From assembly GCA_016199325.1 (NCBI GenBank), contig JACQGW010000011.1, positions 1-34,400 on the forward strand: DNA of 34,400 nt. The letters are read 5' to 3'. The notes under the pieces were generated by a model. The model was given only the letters and a program-made list of their open reading frames with translations, did not search any database and was not told the origin of the DNA. This DNA is from Chloroflexota bacterium (GTDB lineage: Bacteria; Chloroflexota; Dehalococcoidia; JACQGW01). Numbering within the stretch: the first letter of the stretch is position 1; every line of letters starts with the position of its first letter. Both the position numbers and the translations under genes were made by a program. Positions 18,022 through 26,558 of the stretch are shown one piece after another.

Positions 18022-19218
18022 ATGGATCGCAACTCGATTCGTTCGGAGTCGTCCCCGGAGAGTGTGAAGATGACTCGGTCGCGCCTATCGCGGCGAGCCC
18101 TGCTGCGGCGCTCGACGCTGGTGCTGGCCGGCCTGGCCGCGCTGCCGTCGCTCGGCTTGCTAGCGGCCTGTCAGCCGGAGGCGCCGAAGCCGGCCGCGAC
18201 CTCGGCCCCGGCAGCCGCGGCGCCGACCCAGGCGCCTGCCGCCAAGTCGGAGAACAAGACCATCGTCGTCGGCATCGCCGGCGGCGCGTTCATGGAGAAC
18301 GTCAAGAAGCACACCATCGACCCGTTCGGCAAACAGTCCGGCGCCGACATCCAGATCTCGGCCGGCCAGGGCCCGGCCCAACTCGCGGCGCTTCGCGCCA
18401 GCAAGAACAAGCCGCCTTTCGACATCATGTGGGTCACGCCGGAGCTCTATCTGCCGATGACCGGCGACGATTTCTTCGTGAAGCTCACGGCCGATAACGT
18501 GCCGAACATCAAGAACATGCACCCGATGGCCACCGAGCCGCTCAAGGGCTACGGCGTCGCCTTCGACTACTCCTCGATGGGCATCGCGGTGAACACCGAG
18601 ATGGTCAAGGATCCCCCGGCGAGCTGGAAGGACTTCATCGAAAAGGGCGCTGCCGGCGCCTACGGGAAGAACATGTTCTTCAACCACCTTCCCAGCGGCG
18701 TCTGGACGCCGTTCGTGATGATGAAGATCGCCGACGTGCTGACCGGCGACCCGAAGAACATCGACGCCACGTTCGACGCCATCAAGAAGATCAAGCCGTA
18801 CGTCGCCAAGTTCTTCACGTCGTTCAGCGACCCGGTCGACCTGCTCACCCGGAAGGAGGGGACCGTCGGCATCGGCTGGGACGGCCGCACCTTCATCGCC
18901 CACGACGAGACCGGCGGCAAGATCACCTGGATCAAGCCGAAGGAGGGCCCGGCCACGGGACTGGCGCCGGTCGCCGTCGTCCGCCGAGGCAACGAGGAGT
19001 GGGCGCTGAAGCTGGCGAACTTCGTCATCGACGCGGAGCAGCAGTCGAACTTCGTCAACGCCATGTTCTACGGCTCGCTCAACAAGAACGTCCAGTACAG
19101 CGAGAAGCTGAAGGGCCGCGTCCCGGCGCCGACGGAGTTCAAGATCTACGACTACGAGTTCATCATCCAGAACCAGGACAAGTGGATCGAGCGCTGGAAC
19201 AAGGAGCTCGCCAACTAG
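18022..19218 (+). CDS. spermidine/putrescine-type ABC transporter, substrate-binding lipoprotein
   Basis: 398 residues; the ATG at 18022 is preceded by AAGGAGATCGGATTC, and an in-frame TTG at 18001 lies upstream of that site. The leader has a twin-arginine stretch (SRRALLRR, residues 23-30), a hydrophobic core and a lipobox LLAAC with Cys50, followed by an Ala/Pro-rich tether (51-77). The mature part is a periplasmic-binding-protein type 2 fold of the PotD/AfuA kind (TIVVGIAGGAFMENVKKHTI; YGVAFDYSSMGIAVNTEMV; VGIGWDGRTF). The substrate could be a polyamine, Fe(III) or another small cation; this cannot be settled from sequence. First gene of a four-gene importer operon. Confidence 0.92.
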   Translation: MDRNSIRSESSPESVKMTRSRLSRRALLRRSTLVLAGLAALPSLGLLAACQPEAPKPAATSAPAAAAPTQAPAAKSENKTIVVGIAGGAFMENVKKHTIDPFGKQSGADIQISAGQGPAQLAALRASKNKPPFDIMWVTPELYLPMTGDDFFVKLTADNVPNIKNMHPMATEPLKGYGVAFDYSSMGIAVNTEMVKDPPASWKDFIEKGAAGAYGKNMFFNHLPSGVWTPFVMMKIADVLTGDPKNIDATFDAIKKIKPYVAKFFTSFSDPVDLLTRKEGTVGIGWDGRTFIAHDETGGKITWIKPKEGPATGLAPVAVVRRGNEEWALKLANFVIDAEQQSNFVNAMFYGSLNKNVQYSEKLKGRVPAPTEFKIYDYEFIIQNQDKWIERWNKELAN

Positions 19219-20121
19219 TTGGCTGTTCAGGACCGCGCCTCGACCATCGCCGCCGCGGCACCCGCCGTCGTGCCGCGGCGGCGGCTCCCGGTGGCCGGGT
19301 ATCTCCTGGTTGCCCCCGGCGTGCTCTATTTGCTCGGGTTCTTGCTGATCCCGGCCCTCCGCATGGTCGGCGTCAGCTTCTGGCAGTTCGCGCCGATGCG
19401 CGGCCCGATCCCCGCGTTCACCTTCGACAACTACGCCAAGCTGGTTACTGAGCCGCTCTACGTCACGACCATCCTGAACACGTTCCGCATGGGGCTGGTC
19501 GTAACGGCCATCACACTGGCGCTCGGCTATCCGCTGGCGTACTTCCTGGCCCGAACCCGGTCGCGCTACGTCGGCGTCTACATGTTCCTCGTCGTCTCGC
19601 CGCTCTTCGTCAGCGTCGTCACCCGGTCGTTCGGCTGGATGGTCGTCCTCGCCAAGTACGGCCCGATCAATGGCCTGCTCATGACGCTCGGCATCACCCA
19701 GGGACCGGTCGAGTTCCTGTACACCGACTTTGCGGTGCTCGTCGGGCTCGTCCACATCTTCGTCGCCTTCATGGTCCTGCCGATCCAGAGCGTTCTGAAG
19801 GGGCTGGACCCCTCCCTCGAGCTGGCGGCGCAGAACCTTGGGGCGAGCCGGCTGCGCGCCTTTCTGGAGGTGACGCTGCCGCTCAGTATGCCGGGCGTTA
19901 TCGCCGGCTCGGTCCTCGTCTTCACCATCGCCATCTCGGCCTTCGTCATCCCCGCGCTGCTGGGCGGGATCAGCTCGAAGTTCCTCGCCACGCTGCTCTT
20001 CCAGCAGATGATGGTCATCGCAAACTACCCCTTTGCGGCGACGCTCGGCATCACCATGGTCGTGTTTACCTTTACGCTGCTCTACGTCGTCTACCGCGTC
20101 TTCGGGGTGAAGGTATGGTAA
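19219..20121 (+). CDS. ABC transporter permease (PotB-like)
   Basis: 300 residues from a TTG directly after the stop of the binding-protein gene; AAGGAG lies 12 nt upstream, so coupling by reinitiation is likely. Six hydrophobic segments, starting with VAGYLLVAPGVLYLLGFLLI. The EAA loop that docks on the ATPase reads LAAQNLGASRLRAFLEVTLP, with PLSMPGVIAG following, near residues 195-222. The family is the spermidine/putrescine or Fe(III)-type permeases. It forms the membrane channel with the next gene product. The two permease genes overlap by 7 nt. Confidence 0.92.
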   Translation: MAVQDRASTIAAAAPAVVPRRRLPVAGYLLVAPGVLYLLGFLLIPALRMVGVSFWQFAPMRGPIPAFTFDNYAKLVTEPLYVTTILNTFRMGLVVTAITLALGYPLAYFLARTRSRYVGVYMFLVVSPLFVSVVTRSFGWMVVLAKYGPINGLLMTLGITQGPVEFLYTDFAVLVGLVHIFVAFMVLPIQSVLKGLDPSLELAAQNLGASRLRAFLEVTLPLSMPGVIAGSVLVFTIAISAFVIPALLGGISSKFLATLLFQQMMVIANYPFAATLGITMVVFTFTLLYVVYRVFGVKVW

Positions 20122-20933
20122 GCCGGACGCTCCCGCTCCGCCGCCGCCGCTCGTGGAGCGAGACGGCGCTCGGCGTCTATGCGGCGCTCTTCTTCGTCTT
20201 TCTCCTGGCGCCGCTGGTCGTCGTCATCGCCGTCTCCTTCAGCAACTCCCGGCTCATGACGTTCCCGCCGCCCGGGCTTTCGCTGCGCTGGTACGAGGCG
20301 GTGCTCCAGAGCGAATCGTTCATGCGGCCGGCCGTGAACAGCCTGGTCGTCGCCCTTGCCGCGACGGTCGGCTCGCTCGTCATCGGGCTGCTCGCCACCT
20401 ACGGCCTGGTCCGGTACCGCTTTCCCGGGCGCGACCTCGTCGGGGCGTTCCTGCTCTCGCCGCTCGTCGTGCCGCAGCTTGTCACCGGTATCGCCCTGCT
20501 CCAATACTTCGTCACGCTGGGCCTGACCGGGTCGATGCTCGCCCTCATCCTCGGCCACATCGTCATCACGCTGCCCTACGTCGTCCGGACCATCTCGGCC
20601 GTCCTCGTCGGGGTCGACGTAGCGATGGAAGAGGCGGCGCAGAATCTCGGCGCCGGTCGGCTGGCGGTCTTTCGGCACATCATCCTGCCGCTGATCCGGC
20701 CGGGGATGTTCGCTGCGCTCATCTTCGCCTTCCTCATCAGCTTCGACAACGCGGTGATCTCGCTCTTCCTGGCGACGGCCCGCGTTGGGATGCTGCCGAT
20801 CGCCATCTATACCTACATTGAAACGGGTCTCGATCCCGCCATCGCAGCCGTCTCGACGATCCTGATCGTCAACTCGACGATCCTCGTGCTGATCGTCTAC
20901 CGGCTGGGGCGGATGGACAAGGTGAATCTTTAG
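20115..20933 (+). CDS. ABC transporter permease (PotC-like)
   Basis: 272 residues from the ATG at 20115. Six predicted membrane helices; the first is VYAALFFVFLLAPLVVVIAV. The EAA motif is EEAAQNLGAGRLAVFRHIIL near residues 173-192, followed by PLIRPGMFAA. FDNAVISLFLA is a PotC-family block. It pairs with the preceding permease in a heterodimeric channel. The gene ends 9 nt before the ATPase gene. Confidence 0.92.
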   Translation: MVSRTLPLRRRRSWSETALGVYAALFFVFLLAPLVVVIAVSFSNSRLMTFPPPGLSLRWYEAVLQSESFMRPAVNSLVVALAATVGSLVIGLLATYGLVRYRFPGRDLVGAFLLSPLVVPQLVTGIALLQYFVTLGLTGSMLALILGHIVITLPYVVRTISAVLVGVDVAMEEAAQNLGAGRLAVFRHIILPLIRPGMFAALIFAFLISFDNAVISLFLATARVGMLPIAIYTYIETGLDPAIAAVSTILIVNSTILVLIVYRLGRMDKVNL

Positions 20934-20942
20934 GGGGTTGCC

Positions 20943-22031
20943 GTGCCCGCCGTCGAAGTCCGGAACATCGTCAAGCATTTCGGGACCGTCAAGGCGGTCG
21001 AGGACGTGAGCTTCGTCGTCCAGGCGGGCGAGTTCGTCTCGCTGCTGGGGCCGAGCGGCTGCGGGAAGACGACGACTCTGCGCATGATCGCCGGCTTCGA
21101 GCACGCCGACTACGGCGAGATTCGGATCGCCGATCAGGACGTCACGAGCGTTCCGCCGAACCGGCGGGACACGGGCATGGTCTTCCAGAACTATGCGCTC
21201 TTCCCACACATGTCGGTGTTCGACAACATCAGCTTCGGCCTCCGCATGCGGAAGGTGCCCCGCGGCGAGATCCCCGACCGGGTACACGAGGCGCTGAAGA
21301 CCGTGCGGATGGAGGGCTACGAGCAGCGATTCCCAAGGCAGCTCAGCGGCGGGCAGCAGCAGCGGGTGGCATTGGCGCGGGCGATCGTCATCCGGCCAAA
21401 GGTGCTGTTGCTGGACGAGCCGCTCTCGAATCTGGACGCCAAGCTGCGGCAGGAGATGCGGATCGAGCTGAAGCGGATCCAGGAGGAGACGCACATCGCG
21501 ACGATCTTCGTGACGCACGACCAGGAAGAGGCGCTGGCGCTGAGCGACCGGGCGGTGCTGATGAACTGGGGCCGGGTGGAGCAGATCGGGCCGCCGTTCG
21601 AGATCTACGAGCGGCCGGCGACGCCGTTCGCCGCCCAGTTCATCGGCCAGTCGAACTTCTTCCGCGGCACCGTCACAGTGGTGGACGGAAGCCACTCGGT
21701 CGCTCTCCGGACCGACGACGGGCTTACTCTGCGGGCACTGGCGACGGCGATGTTTGTCCCGGGACAGCGGGCGCTGGCGGTCGTTCGGCAGGAACGGGTC
21801 CAGGTCCACCCGCGTGAGAGCGCGGCGGGGCTGGCCAACGCCTTCGACGCCCGGATCCACTTCATCAACTTCCTCGGGTCGAGCGTGCAGTACCTCTGCG
21901 ACCTGGGCGGGATCCAGGTGATCGCCAGCACGCCGAACGACCGCCGCCAGCCGCTCCAGCGAGTCGGCGACACCGTGACCCTGGCCTGGGGCGACGACGA
22001 CACCCTGGCGCTGGTCGAGGGGAGTTCGTAG
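20943..22031 (+). CDS. ABC transporter ATPase (PotA/FbpC-like)
   Basis: 362 residues from a GTG with AGGGGG 5 nt upstream. Walker A is GPSGCGKTT (36-44), the signature is LSGGQQQRVALARA (134-147), Walker B is VLLLDEPLSNLDAK (154-167) and the H-loop is FVTHDQEEAL. The C-terminal region (about 235-350) is a TOBE domain as in PotA, FbpC and MalK-type ATPases. It energises uptake by the two permeases and receives substrate from the lipoprotein. All catalytic residues are present. The operon ends here; the REP hairpins just downstream may protect or terminate the mRNA. Confidence 0.95.
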   Translation: MPAVEVRNIVKHFGTVKAVEDVSFVVQAGEFVSLLGPSGCGKTTTLRMIAGFEHADYGEIRIADQDVTSVPPNRRDTGMVFQNYALFPHMSVFDNISFGLRMRKVPRGEIPDRVHEALKTVRMEGYEQRFPRQLSGGQQQRVALARAIVIRPKVLLLDEPLSNLDAKLRQEMRIELKRIQEETHIATIFVTHDQEEALALSDRAVLMNWGRVEQIGPPFEIYERPATPFAAQFIGQSNFFRGTVTVVDGSHSVALRTDDGLTLRALATAMFVPGQRALAVVRQERVQVHPRESAAGLANAFDARIHFINFLGSSVQYLCDLGGIQVIASTPNDRRQPLQRVGDTVTLAWGDDDTLALVEGSS

Positions 22032-22071
22032 GAACTCGGGGGAGCGTTGGCATGCTGAGCCTCCCCACGCC

Positions 22072-22226
22072 GTCATGCTGCGCCGCAGCGAAGCATCTCC
22101 CCGGTTCGAACGAGCGGCGACCGGGCGATGCTTCGCTGCGGCGCAGCATGACGGCGTAGGGGCGCTCCTCGCACTGCGCGATGCGCGGTGTAGCCGGGGA
22201 GATGCTTCGCTGCGGCTCAGCATGAC
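22072..22226. repeat. REP-like hairpin cluster with a compensatory base change
   Basis: Arms at 22072-22104 and 22121-22152 form a long stem; a third arm at 22194-22226 carries the 14782-type sequence. Relative to the 14782 copy, CTGAGCCGCAG has become CTGCGCCGCAG and the opposite arm CTGCGGCGCAG, so one A-T pair is replaced by C-G in both arms. Confidence 0.85.
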
Positions 22227-22258
22227 GGAGGTCCCATGATTTCCTACGAGTTCGCGGC

Positions 22259-22465
22259 CTACAGGCGCAAGGCGAGAATCTCTCGGTGCATCGTGCCACT
22301 CCGGATGTGGAGGCGAACATGCATAACCCGCACGCGGACCGGGCTCCCGTCGCCCTCGATGGTGATCTCGTCGTTCTTCTCGAATCGGTAGTCCGTGTCC
22401 AGCGTTGTCAGATGCTTGCCCTTCCGCGGGCTAAAGGGATCCGATTCGTAGATCTCCGTGCGCAT
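22259..22465 (-). CDS. hypothetical small beta-rich protein
   Basis: 68 residues that I do not recognise. The ATG at 22465 has GAGAGG 4 nt upstream; a TTG at 22477 is an alternative. The sequence alternates charged and hydrophobic residues (ITIEGDGSPVRVRVMHVRLH) and ends HREILALRL, suggesting a small beta-barrel or antiparallel sheet, but no family is evident. It has no signal peptide or membrane segment. It is isolated between the REP cluster and a divergent lipoprotein hydrolase gene. The codon pattern and Shine-Dalgarno support it as a real gene. Confidence 0.6.
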   Translation of the reverse strand: MRTEIYESDPFSPRKGKHLTTLDTDYRFEKNDEITIEGDGSPVRVRVMHVRLHIRSGTMHREILALRL

Positions 22466-22509
22466 GGCGCCTCTCAAGCGAAAGATTTAACGGTTGGATC
22501 ATCCGAGCT

Positions 22510-22538
22510 TTGCAACCCGCCGCTACGATGAGTATAGC
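22510..22538 (+). promoter_or_regulatory. candidate promoter of the hydrolase gene
   Basis: TTGCAA, 17 nt, TATAGC. The start point is expected near 22545, giving a leader of about 70 nt. Confidence 0.45.
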
Positions 22539-22616
22539 CCACCCGCTTGCCCAGTTCAGGCAGTCCCACGCCGACACTCGTGGTGACACCGCTCAGCACA
22601 GCCAGGGAGAGACCGT

Positions 22617-23453
22617 ATGCATCCGACGTTGCCGCTTGTCGCCAGGTCTCGGGGTCTGTGGTCGGCCACCCGATCGCTGATCGCCGGACTCCTCGTCGTC
22701 GCGGTCGTCGCGTGCGCTGCACCGCCGCCGCCGGCGCCGATGGCGGCGACGCCGCCCGCAGTGTCCGCGATCCCGTCGGCGCCCATATCCGGCGGGAAGC
22801 CCTTTGCGGCGCCGTTTCAGCGGAAGATCGAGACGCTTCCGCCGGCGACGTCGCTCGTCTGGAAGACGGAGGCTGGGCCGATCACCGCCATCGTAACCCC
22901 GGCCGGCAGCCATCGCGGCGTTCTCCTCTTGAGCGGGGCCGACGGTGGGTTCAATGGCCCGGAGAGCGGCCTGTACGAGGAGCTCGTTCGGCGGCTCCAC
23001 GATGCCGATGTCACCGCGCTCCGCGTCGCCTACCGGCAGCCGACGAAGCTGGCTCCGTCCGTCGAGGACGCGCGCGTTGGCATCGACTACCTCCTCGACG
23101 AGGGGATCGATCAGATTGCCGTCGTCGGCTTCTCCTTCGGCGGCGCCGTTGCGATCGAGATCGCAGCGCAAATGCCGGTTGTCAGGGCCGTCCTGACGCT
23201 CTCCGCTCAGAACGCCGAGACCGAGAACGTCGAGCGCCTCGCGCCCCGCCCGCTCGCCGTCGTCCACGCGACCGACGACCAGGTCATTCCGGTCTGGGCG
23301 GCCCAGGACATCTACGGGCGCGCCGGCGAGCCGAAGATCCTCGTGCTGCTGCCGGCGGCGGACCACTACCTCACCGATGCCGACCCATCGTTGGCCGACC
23401 TGGTCTTCGACTGGCTCCTGGAGCATCTGAACACCGCCGACGATCGGCTCTAA
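22617..23453 (+). CDS. lipoprotein alpha/beta hydrolase
   Basis: 278 residues; the ATG is preceded by GGGAGAGACCGT. A lipoprotein signal (hydrophobic 20-32, VVAC with Cys33) is followed by a Pro/Ala-rich tether to about residue 60. The catalytic triad of the alpha/beta-hydrolase fold is visible: Ser174 in the nucleophile elbow GFSFGG, Asp221 or 222 in HATDDQVIP, and His251 in AADHYL. LLLSGADGGFNGPESG forms the oxyanion-side loop and resembles acyl-CoA thioester hydrolase/dienelactone hydrolase relatives. It would act outside the cytoplasmic membrane on an ester or thioester; the substrate is unknown. Confidence 0.85.
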   Translation: MHPTLPLVARSRGLWSATRSLIAGLLVVAVVACAAPPPPAPMAATPPAVSAIPSAPISGGKPFAAPFQRKIETLPPATSLVWKTEAGPITAIVTPAGSHRGVLLLSGADGGFNGPESGLYEELVRRLHDADVTALRVAYRQPTKLAPSVEDARVGIDYLLDEGIDQIAVVGFSFGGAVAIEIAAQMPVVRAVLTLSAQNAETENVERLAPRPLAVVHATDDQVIPVWAAQDIYGRAGEPKILVLLPAADHYLTDADPSLADLVFDWLLEHLNTADDRL

Positions 23454-23539
23454 GTATGTAGCAGAAAGTGGCTTGCACTTTTGGCCTGCACAGGGCCGCT
23501 TTTGGGTGCAAGGAACTTTCTGATAGGTATTTAGCAACA

Positions 23540-23660
23540 ACGAAGTTTCTGGTTTCTCGTTTCTGGTTTGGGGCTGCGTCGATACCGCTCGAACCAGAAA
23601 CCAGAAACCCCGTTCTCTACGTTCTCTGCGCCTTTGCGGATCCGTTGGGCGCCCAAAGCC
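23540..23660. repeat. composite intergenic repeat, second copy
   Basis: TTTCTGGTTTCTCGTTTCTGG opposes GAACCAGAAACCAGAAACC around a 20-nt loop. The tail TTCTCTGCGCCTTTGCGG and CCGTTGGGCGCCC matches the module order of 1680-1803. Confidence 0.65.
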
Positions 23661-23661
23661 A

Positions 23662-23926
23662 TCAACGTCGGCGACGGTTGCGGAGGGTGTGGACGGGTGC
23701 GTGGTCCTGCTGGCGCATGACGAAGAAGACCGCCGCGGCGGCGAAGTCGCAGAGCACGAGCACGCCGGCGATGAGCTGATCGGCGAGTGAGGAGAGTCCG
23801 CGGCTGCCCAGGAGCGTCAGCAGCACGGCGAAGACGCCGACGAGCGCGGCAATGCCGCCCTAGGCAGAGCCATCGCTCCACCAGGACCCGCTCGATCTGC
23901 TCACCCGTCCGATCCTCTGGTTTCAC
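23662..23926 (-). pseudogene. frameshifted small membrane protein
   Basis: A GTG at 23926 with GGAGAG 7 nt upstream opens MKPEDRTGEQIERVLVERW. Near 23860 the reading must shift to continue as GGIAALVGVFAVLLTLLG, then LADQLIAGVLVLCDFAAAAV and FFVMRQQD to a TGA at 23662. Two hydrophobic segments follow a short cytosolic helix. The total length, 265 nt, is one more than a multiple of three, so a single extra base (in CTAGGGCGGC) explains it. It is either a pseudogene or a sequencing error. The function is unknown. Confidence 0.6.
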
Positions 23927-24088
23927 GGCTGTTCTCTCCGGTCGGCCCTGCCACACCATCATGCCACAGCCGACTGGACCGGCACGATCCTCATCCTTTC
24001 CTGAGCCCGTCCAGGAGCATCGTCCGCGTTGAATCGGACCGTACCATTATCCTAGCCCGAATTAGCTACTGAATCGTGCGTTGGAACC

Positions 24089-24120
24089 TTGACAAACAGG
24101 GGGGGGGGGCAAGCTAGAGT
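24089..24120 (+). promoter_or_regulatory. candidate phase-variable promoter with G11 tract
   Basis: A perfect -35, TTGACA (24089-24094), is followed by AACA, eleven consecutive Gs (24099-24109), CAAGC and TAGAGT (24115-24120, 4/6 to the -10 consensus). The spacer is 20 nt; loss of three Gs would restore 17 nt. It lies 133 nt upstream of the surface-protein start. Apart from this, the 23927-24252 gap shows nothing recognisable. Confidence 0.5.
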
Positions 24121-24252
24121 GGCGGTAGGCAGTCAGGCGCGGATGCCATGTGGACGAGACCTACTCCACCAGTCAGTTTCAAGTGTATTGGCTGGACGAA
24201 TGAGGTTCGGACGCGTTCTTGGCAGAACGATTGTTGACGGAGGGATCAGGCC

Positions 24253-26496
24253 ATGCCAGGGCAGAAATGGTGTTGGGGATTCATCCATATCGGGTTGCGC
24301 TGCGTGGCAGCGAGTATCGTGGTGGCTCTCATCATATTCAGTGCTCTGCGGCCCGCGCCCGTCTTTCGGGTTCCAGTCGTGCATGCACAAACCACGGCTG
24401 GGAACTCCCAGGTCTGGGGACAGAAATCGGGGAGCTTCGTCGCGGTGGCAGGCTGGACACCTACAACCAACATCTGGCTCTATCCTGGCGAGGGCATGGT
24501 AGGTGTGCCAATCGGCGTGGGAACCGGTGTTGGAGGCCAAAGCACCAAACCATACGTTGAAACTGGGCCAGCCCGGGACTGTCGTCCGGGGCAAGACTGC
24601 AAGAACCACCCGTACATCGCATGGTATGGTGTCAATGATTACGCACCCAGCCTGCAAACCGATACGAGATACGTGCTGGACTCTACGGCTACGTACGGTT
24701 ATTGGACACAATCGGTCGGCGGCAACATGTGGCGAGGACAGGTATTGATCGGGAGTGGCTGGTCCCAGGTTTGGCAGGATGTAAACATCGGGACCGATGG
24801 GCCGCTGCCCACACTGACTGCAGGCGGGGAGGGGGCTTGCATTCCCGGGGACTTCACTTGTCCCGTCGGCAGAGCTACGATACAGAACAACCAGTTCATT
24901 GCGCCTGGGGGATCCTGGACCTGGTGGTGTCGCGAATCCGTCTATTCCAATGTCAACGGTGGGAGCGTGTCGGATTGTTCAGGGTCGTATAACGAAATCT
25001 GGACGGTGACCTTCGATCCGCGGTACTACCTACCCTACTTGCGGAGATGGAGCGACGGGAGCGTATCCGAAATCGCCGTCCAGAATCCAGACCCGTCTGC
25101 CTCTCCGCGCAACGTACGGTTGGATGTCTTCGACACGAGTGGGGTACTGGTAGGCACCAGGACGCCATCGGGGCCGCTCAATCAGAACGGGTCGTGGGTC
25201 TTCACCCTGGATAGCAGCTTCCCGCAATTCGTGGGTTTTGGCGTCGTGCGCAGCAACACCGCCTATCTGAGCGTGATGGCTAAGCTCCTGTACCCTGCCA
25301 TGGCTAGCGGATACACTGCTTACAAGGCACCGATTGGCGGCAACCTCGCCATCCCCGGATCCAGATTGCCCTCCCTGAGTCCGAGAGTGCCCATGTTGAA
25401 GAAGGCGTGGTGGGGACGCACGAGTTATCTGTATGTGGTGAATACTGAGAATGCTGTGGTTCAACCATACATCGAGTTCAAACACGCGCAGGGTGATACG
25501 GCGATGTTTGGCGACGACTTCAACTACCTGGACCCGGTTCCCCTCAATCCTGGACAGGGTCGAACGTATGATCTCCATGCTATCGGCCTACCGGTCAATC
25601 CCGCCGGCCGTTGGTTGGGCTCTGCACGGATCACAGCTCTTCGGAATGCAGGCGATCCGATCGGGCTCACGAATAACGTGCTCGGCGTGGTAGCCTCAGA
25701 CACTGCGGATGACCACACACAAGACGAGATGGTCAATGCCTTCGCATTGGAGCAAACGTCTACCCAGGCCAACATACCTCTCGTCAAGAACGTCTACGGT
25801 TGGGTCCAAGGGTCGACCGGCATCGCCGTCATGAATGTCGACCCCAACTACTCCGCGAACGTAACACTTACTTTCTATGAATGCTATAGGGACGCACAGG
25901 GGTTCACCAACTGCTCGAGTTCGTACGAGCAACCGGCTGTGACGATAGATCCGCTACGGAGCTACTTCTGGTATCAGCCGAACGGGCTCCCGTCCGGCTT
26001 CCTGGGTTCAGCGCGGGCTGTCAGCAACAATGGTGTGCCCATCGTAGCCATCTCGGAAGAAGCCTATACCTACGCGCGTGCGATCGAGGGACGACCGGCG
26101 TTCCTTGCCACGACGACCAATGCCACTGAGCTGTCGTTGGCGACAAAGGATCAACTCGATCAGTGCTGCCTTTGGACGTCCGGTATCCAGGTTCAGAATG
26201 TGGGGAGCACGACAATCACAGACCTGAGCGTGTGGTATTATGGCCAGGGTGGCAACCTACAGTACGGCCCGTTCGGCCTAAGCAATGCGTATCCGCCGGG
26301 CGTTGGGAGCCTCTTGCCGGGGCGTTCGGTCAACTTCTACAATCCACAGGGGCTGGGTCCGTTCAATGGCTCGGTTCGGGTCCGCGCAAACGGGCCGGGT
26401 GACGCCATCGTGGCAACGTCGAACCAATCCGCAACAAACGGGCCGTCATCCAGCGACCTGAGCCTCGGCTTCAACGCCTATCCGAGGTCAGAATAG
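24253..26496 (+). CDS. secreted protein with tandem beta-sandwich-like repeats
   Basis: 747 residues; the ATG is preceded by GGAGGGATCAGGCC. A signal peptide spans residues 1-46 (hydrophobic SIVVALIIFSAL, ending VVHAQ). The body carries about four related units of 90-120 residues (roughly 258-360, 385-475, 518-640, 645-745). Each has a strand such as SEIAVQNP, TGIAVMNVDP or SGIQVQNVGS, a turn with PG or NP, and a close of the type GFLGSARAVSNN or GSVRVRANG, ending in a strand like IVAISEE. Such IQVQN..GS units are common in exported Chloroflexota proteins. N-terminal Cys-rich loops (CRPGQDC, CIPGDFTC) may form disulfides. No anchor is seen. A/T-rich wobble positions contrast with the neighbours. 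Confidence 0.85.
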   Translation: MPGQKWCWGFIHIGLRCVAASIVVALIIFSALRPAPVFRVPVVHAQTTAGNSQVWGQKSGSFVAVAGWTPTTNIWLYPGEGMVGVPIGVGTGVGGQSTKPYVETGPARDCRPGQDCKNHPYIAWYGVNDYAPSLQTDTRYVLDSTATYGYWTQSVGGNMWRGQVLIGSGWSQVWQDVNIGTDGPLPTLTAGGEGACIPGDFTCPVGRATIQNNQFIAPGGSWTWWCRESVYSNVNGGSVSDCSGSYNEIWTVTFDPRYYLPYLRRWSDGSVSEIAVQNPDPSASPRNVRLDVFDTSGVLVGTRTPSGPLNQNGSWVFTLDSSFPQFVGFGVVRSNTAYLSVMAKLLYPAMASGYTAYKAPIGGNLAIPGSRLPSLSPRVPMLKKAWWGRTSYLYVVNTENAVVQPYIEFKHAQGDTAMFGDDFNYLDPVPLNPGQGRTYDLHAIGLPVNPAGRWLGSARITALRNAGDPIGLTNNVLGVVASDTADDHTQDEMVNAFALEQTSTQANIPLVKNVYGWVQGSTGIAVMNVDPNYSANVTLTFYECYRDAQGFTNCSSSYEQPAVTIDPLRSYFWYQPNGLPSGFLGSARAVSNNGVPIVAISEEAYTYARAIEGRPAFLATTTNATELSLATKDQLDQCCLWTSGIQVQNVGSTTITDLSVWYYGQGGNLQYGPFGLSNAYPPGVGSLLPGRSVNFYNPQGLGPFNGSVRVRANGPGDAIVATSNQSATNGPSSSDLSLGFNAYPRSE

Positions 26497-26558
26497 GCGA
26501 CAACAACGACGAGCCCGTGAGGGTATGCTCAATGATGGCGATGTGGGTGAGGTGAAAC

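Noticed and set aside
18160..19755. Long minus-strand open frame of about 530 codons
   Set aside because: Antisense to the binding protein and first permease, with no recognisable domain.
20091..22223. Long minus-strand open frame of about 710 codons
   Set aside because: It runs antisense to the second permease and the ABC ATPase, is rich in Arg, Asp and Gln, has no Shine-Dalgarno and starts within a REP element.
23468..23779. Plus-strand ORF of 103 codons after the hydrolase
   Set aside because: It crosses the composite repeat and is antisense to the broken membrane-protein gene, with no Shine-Dalgarno.
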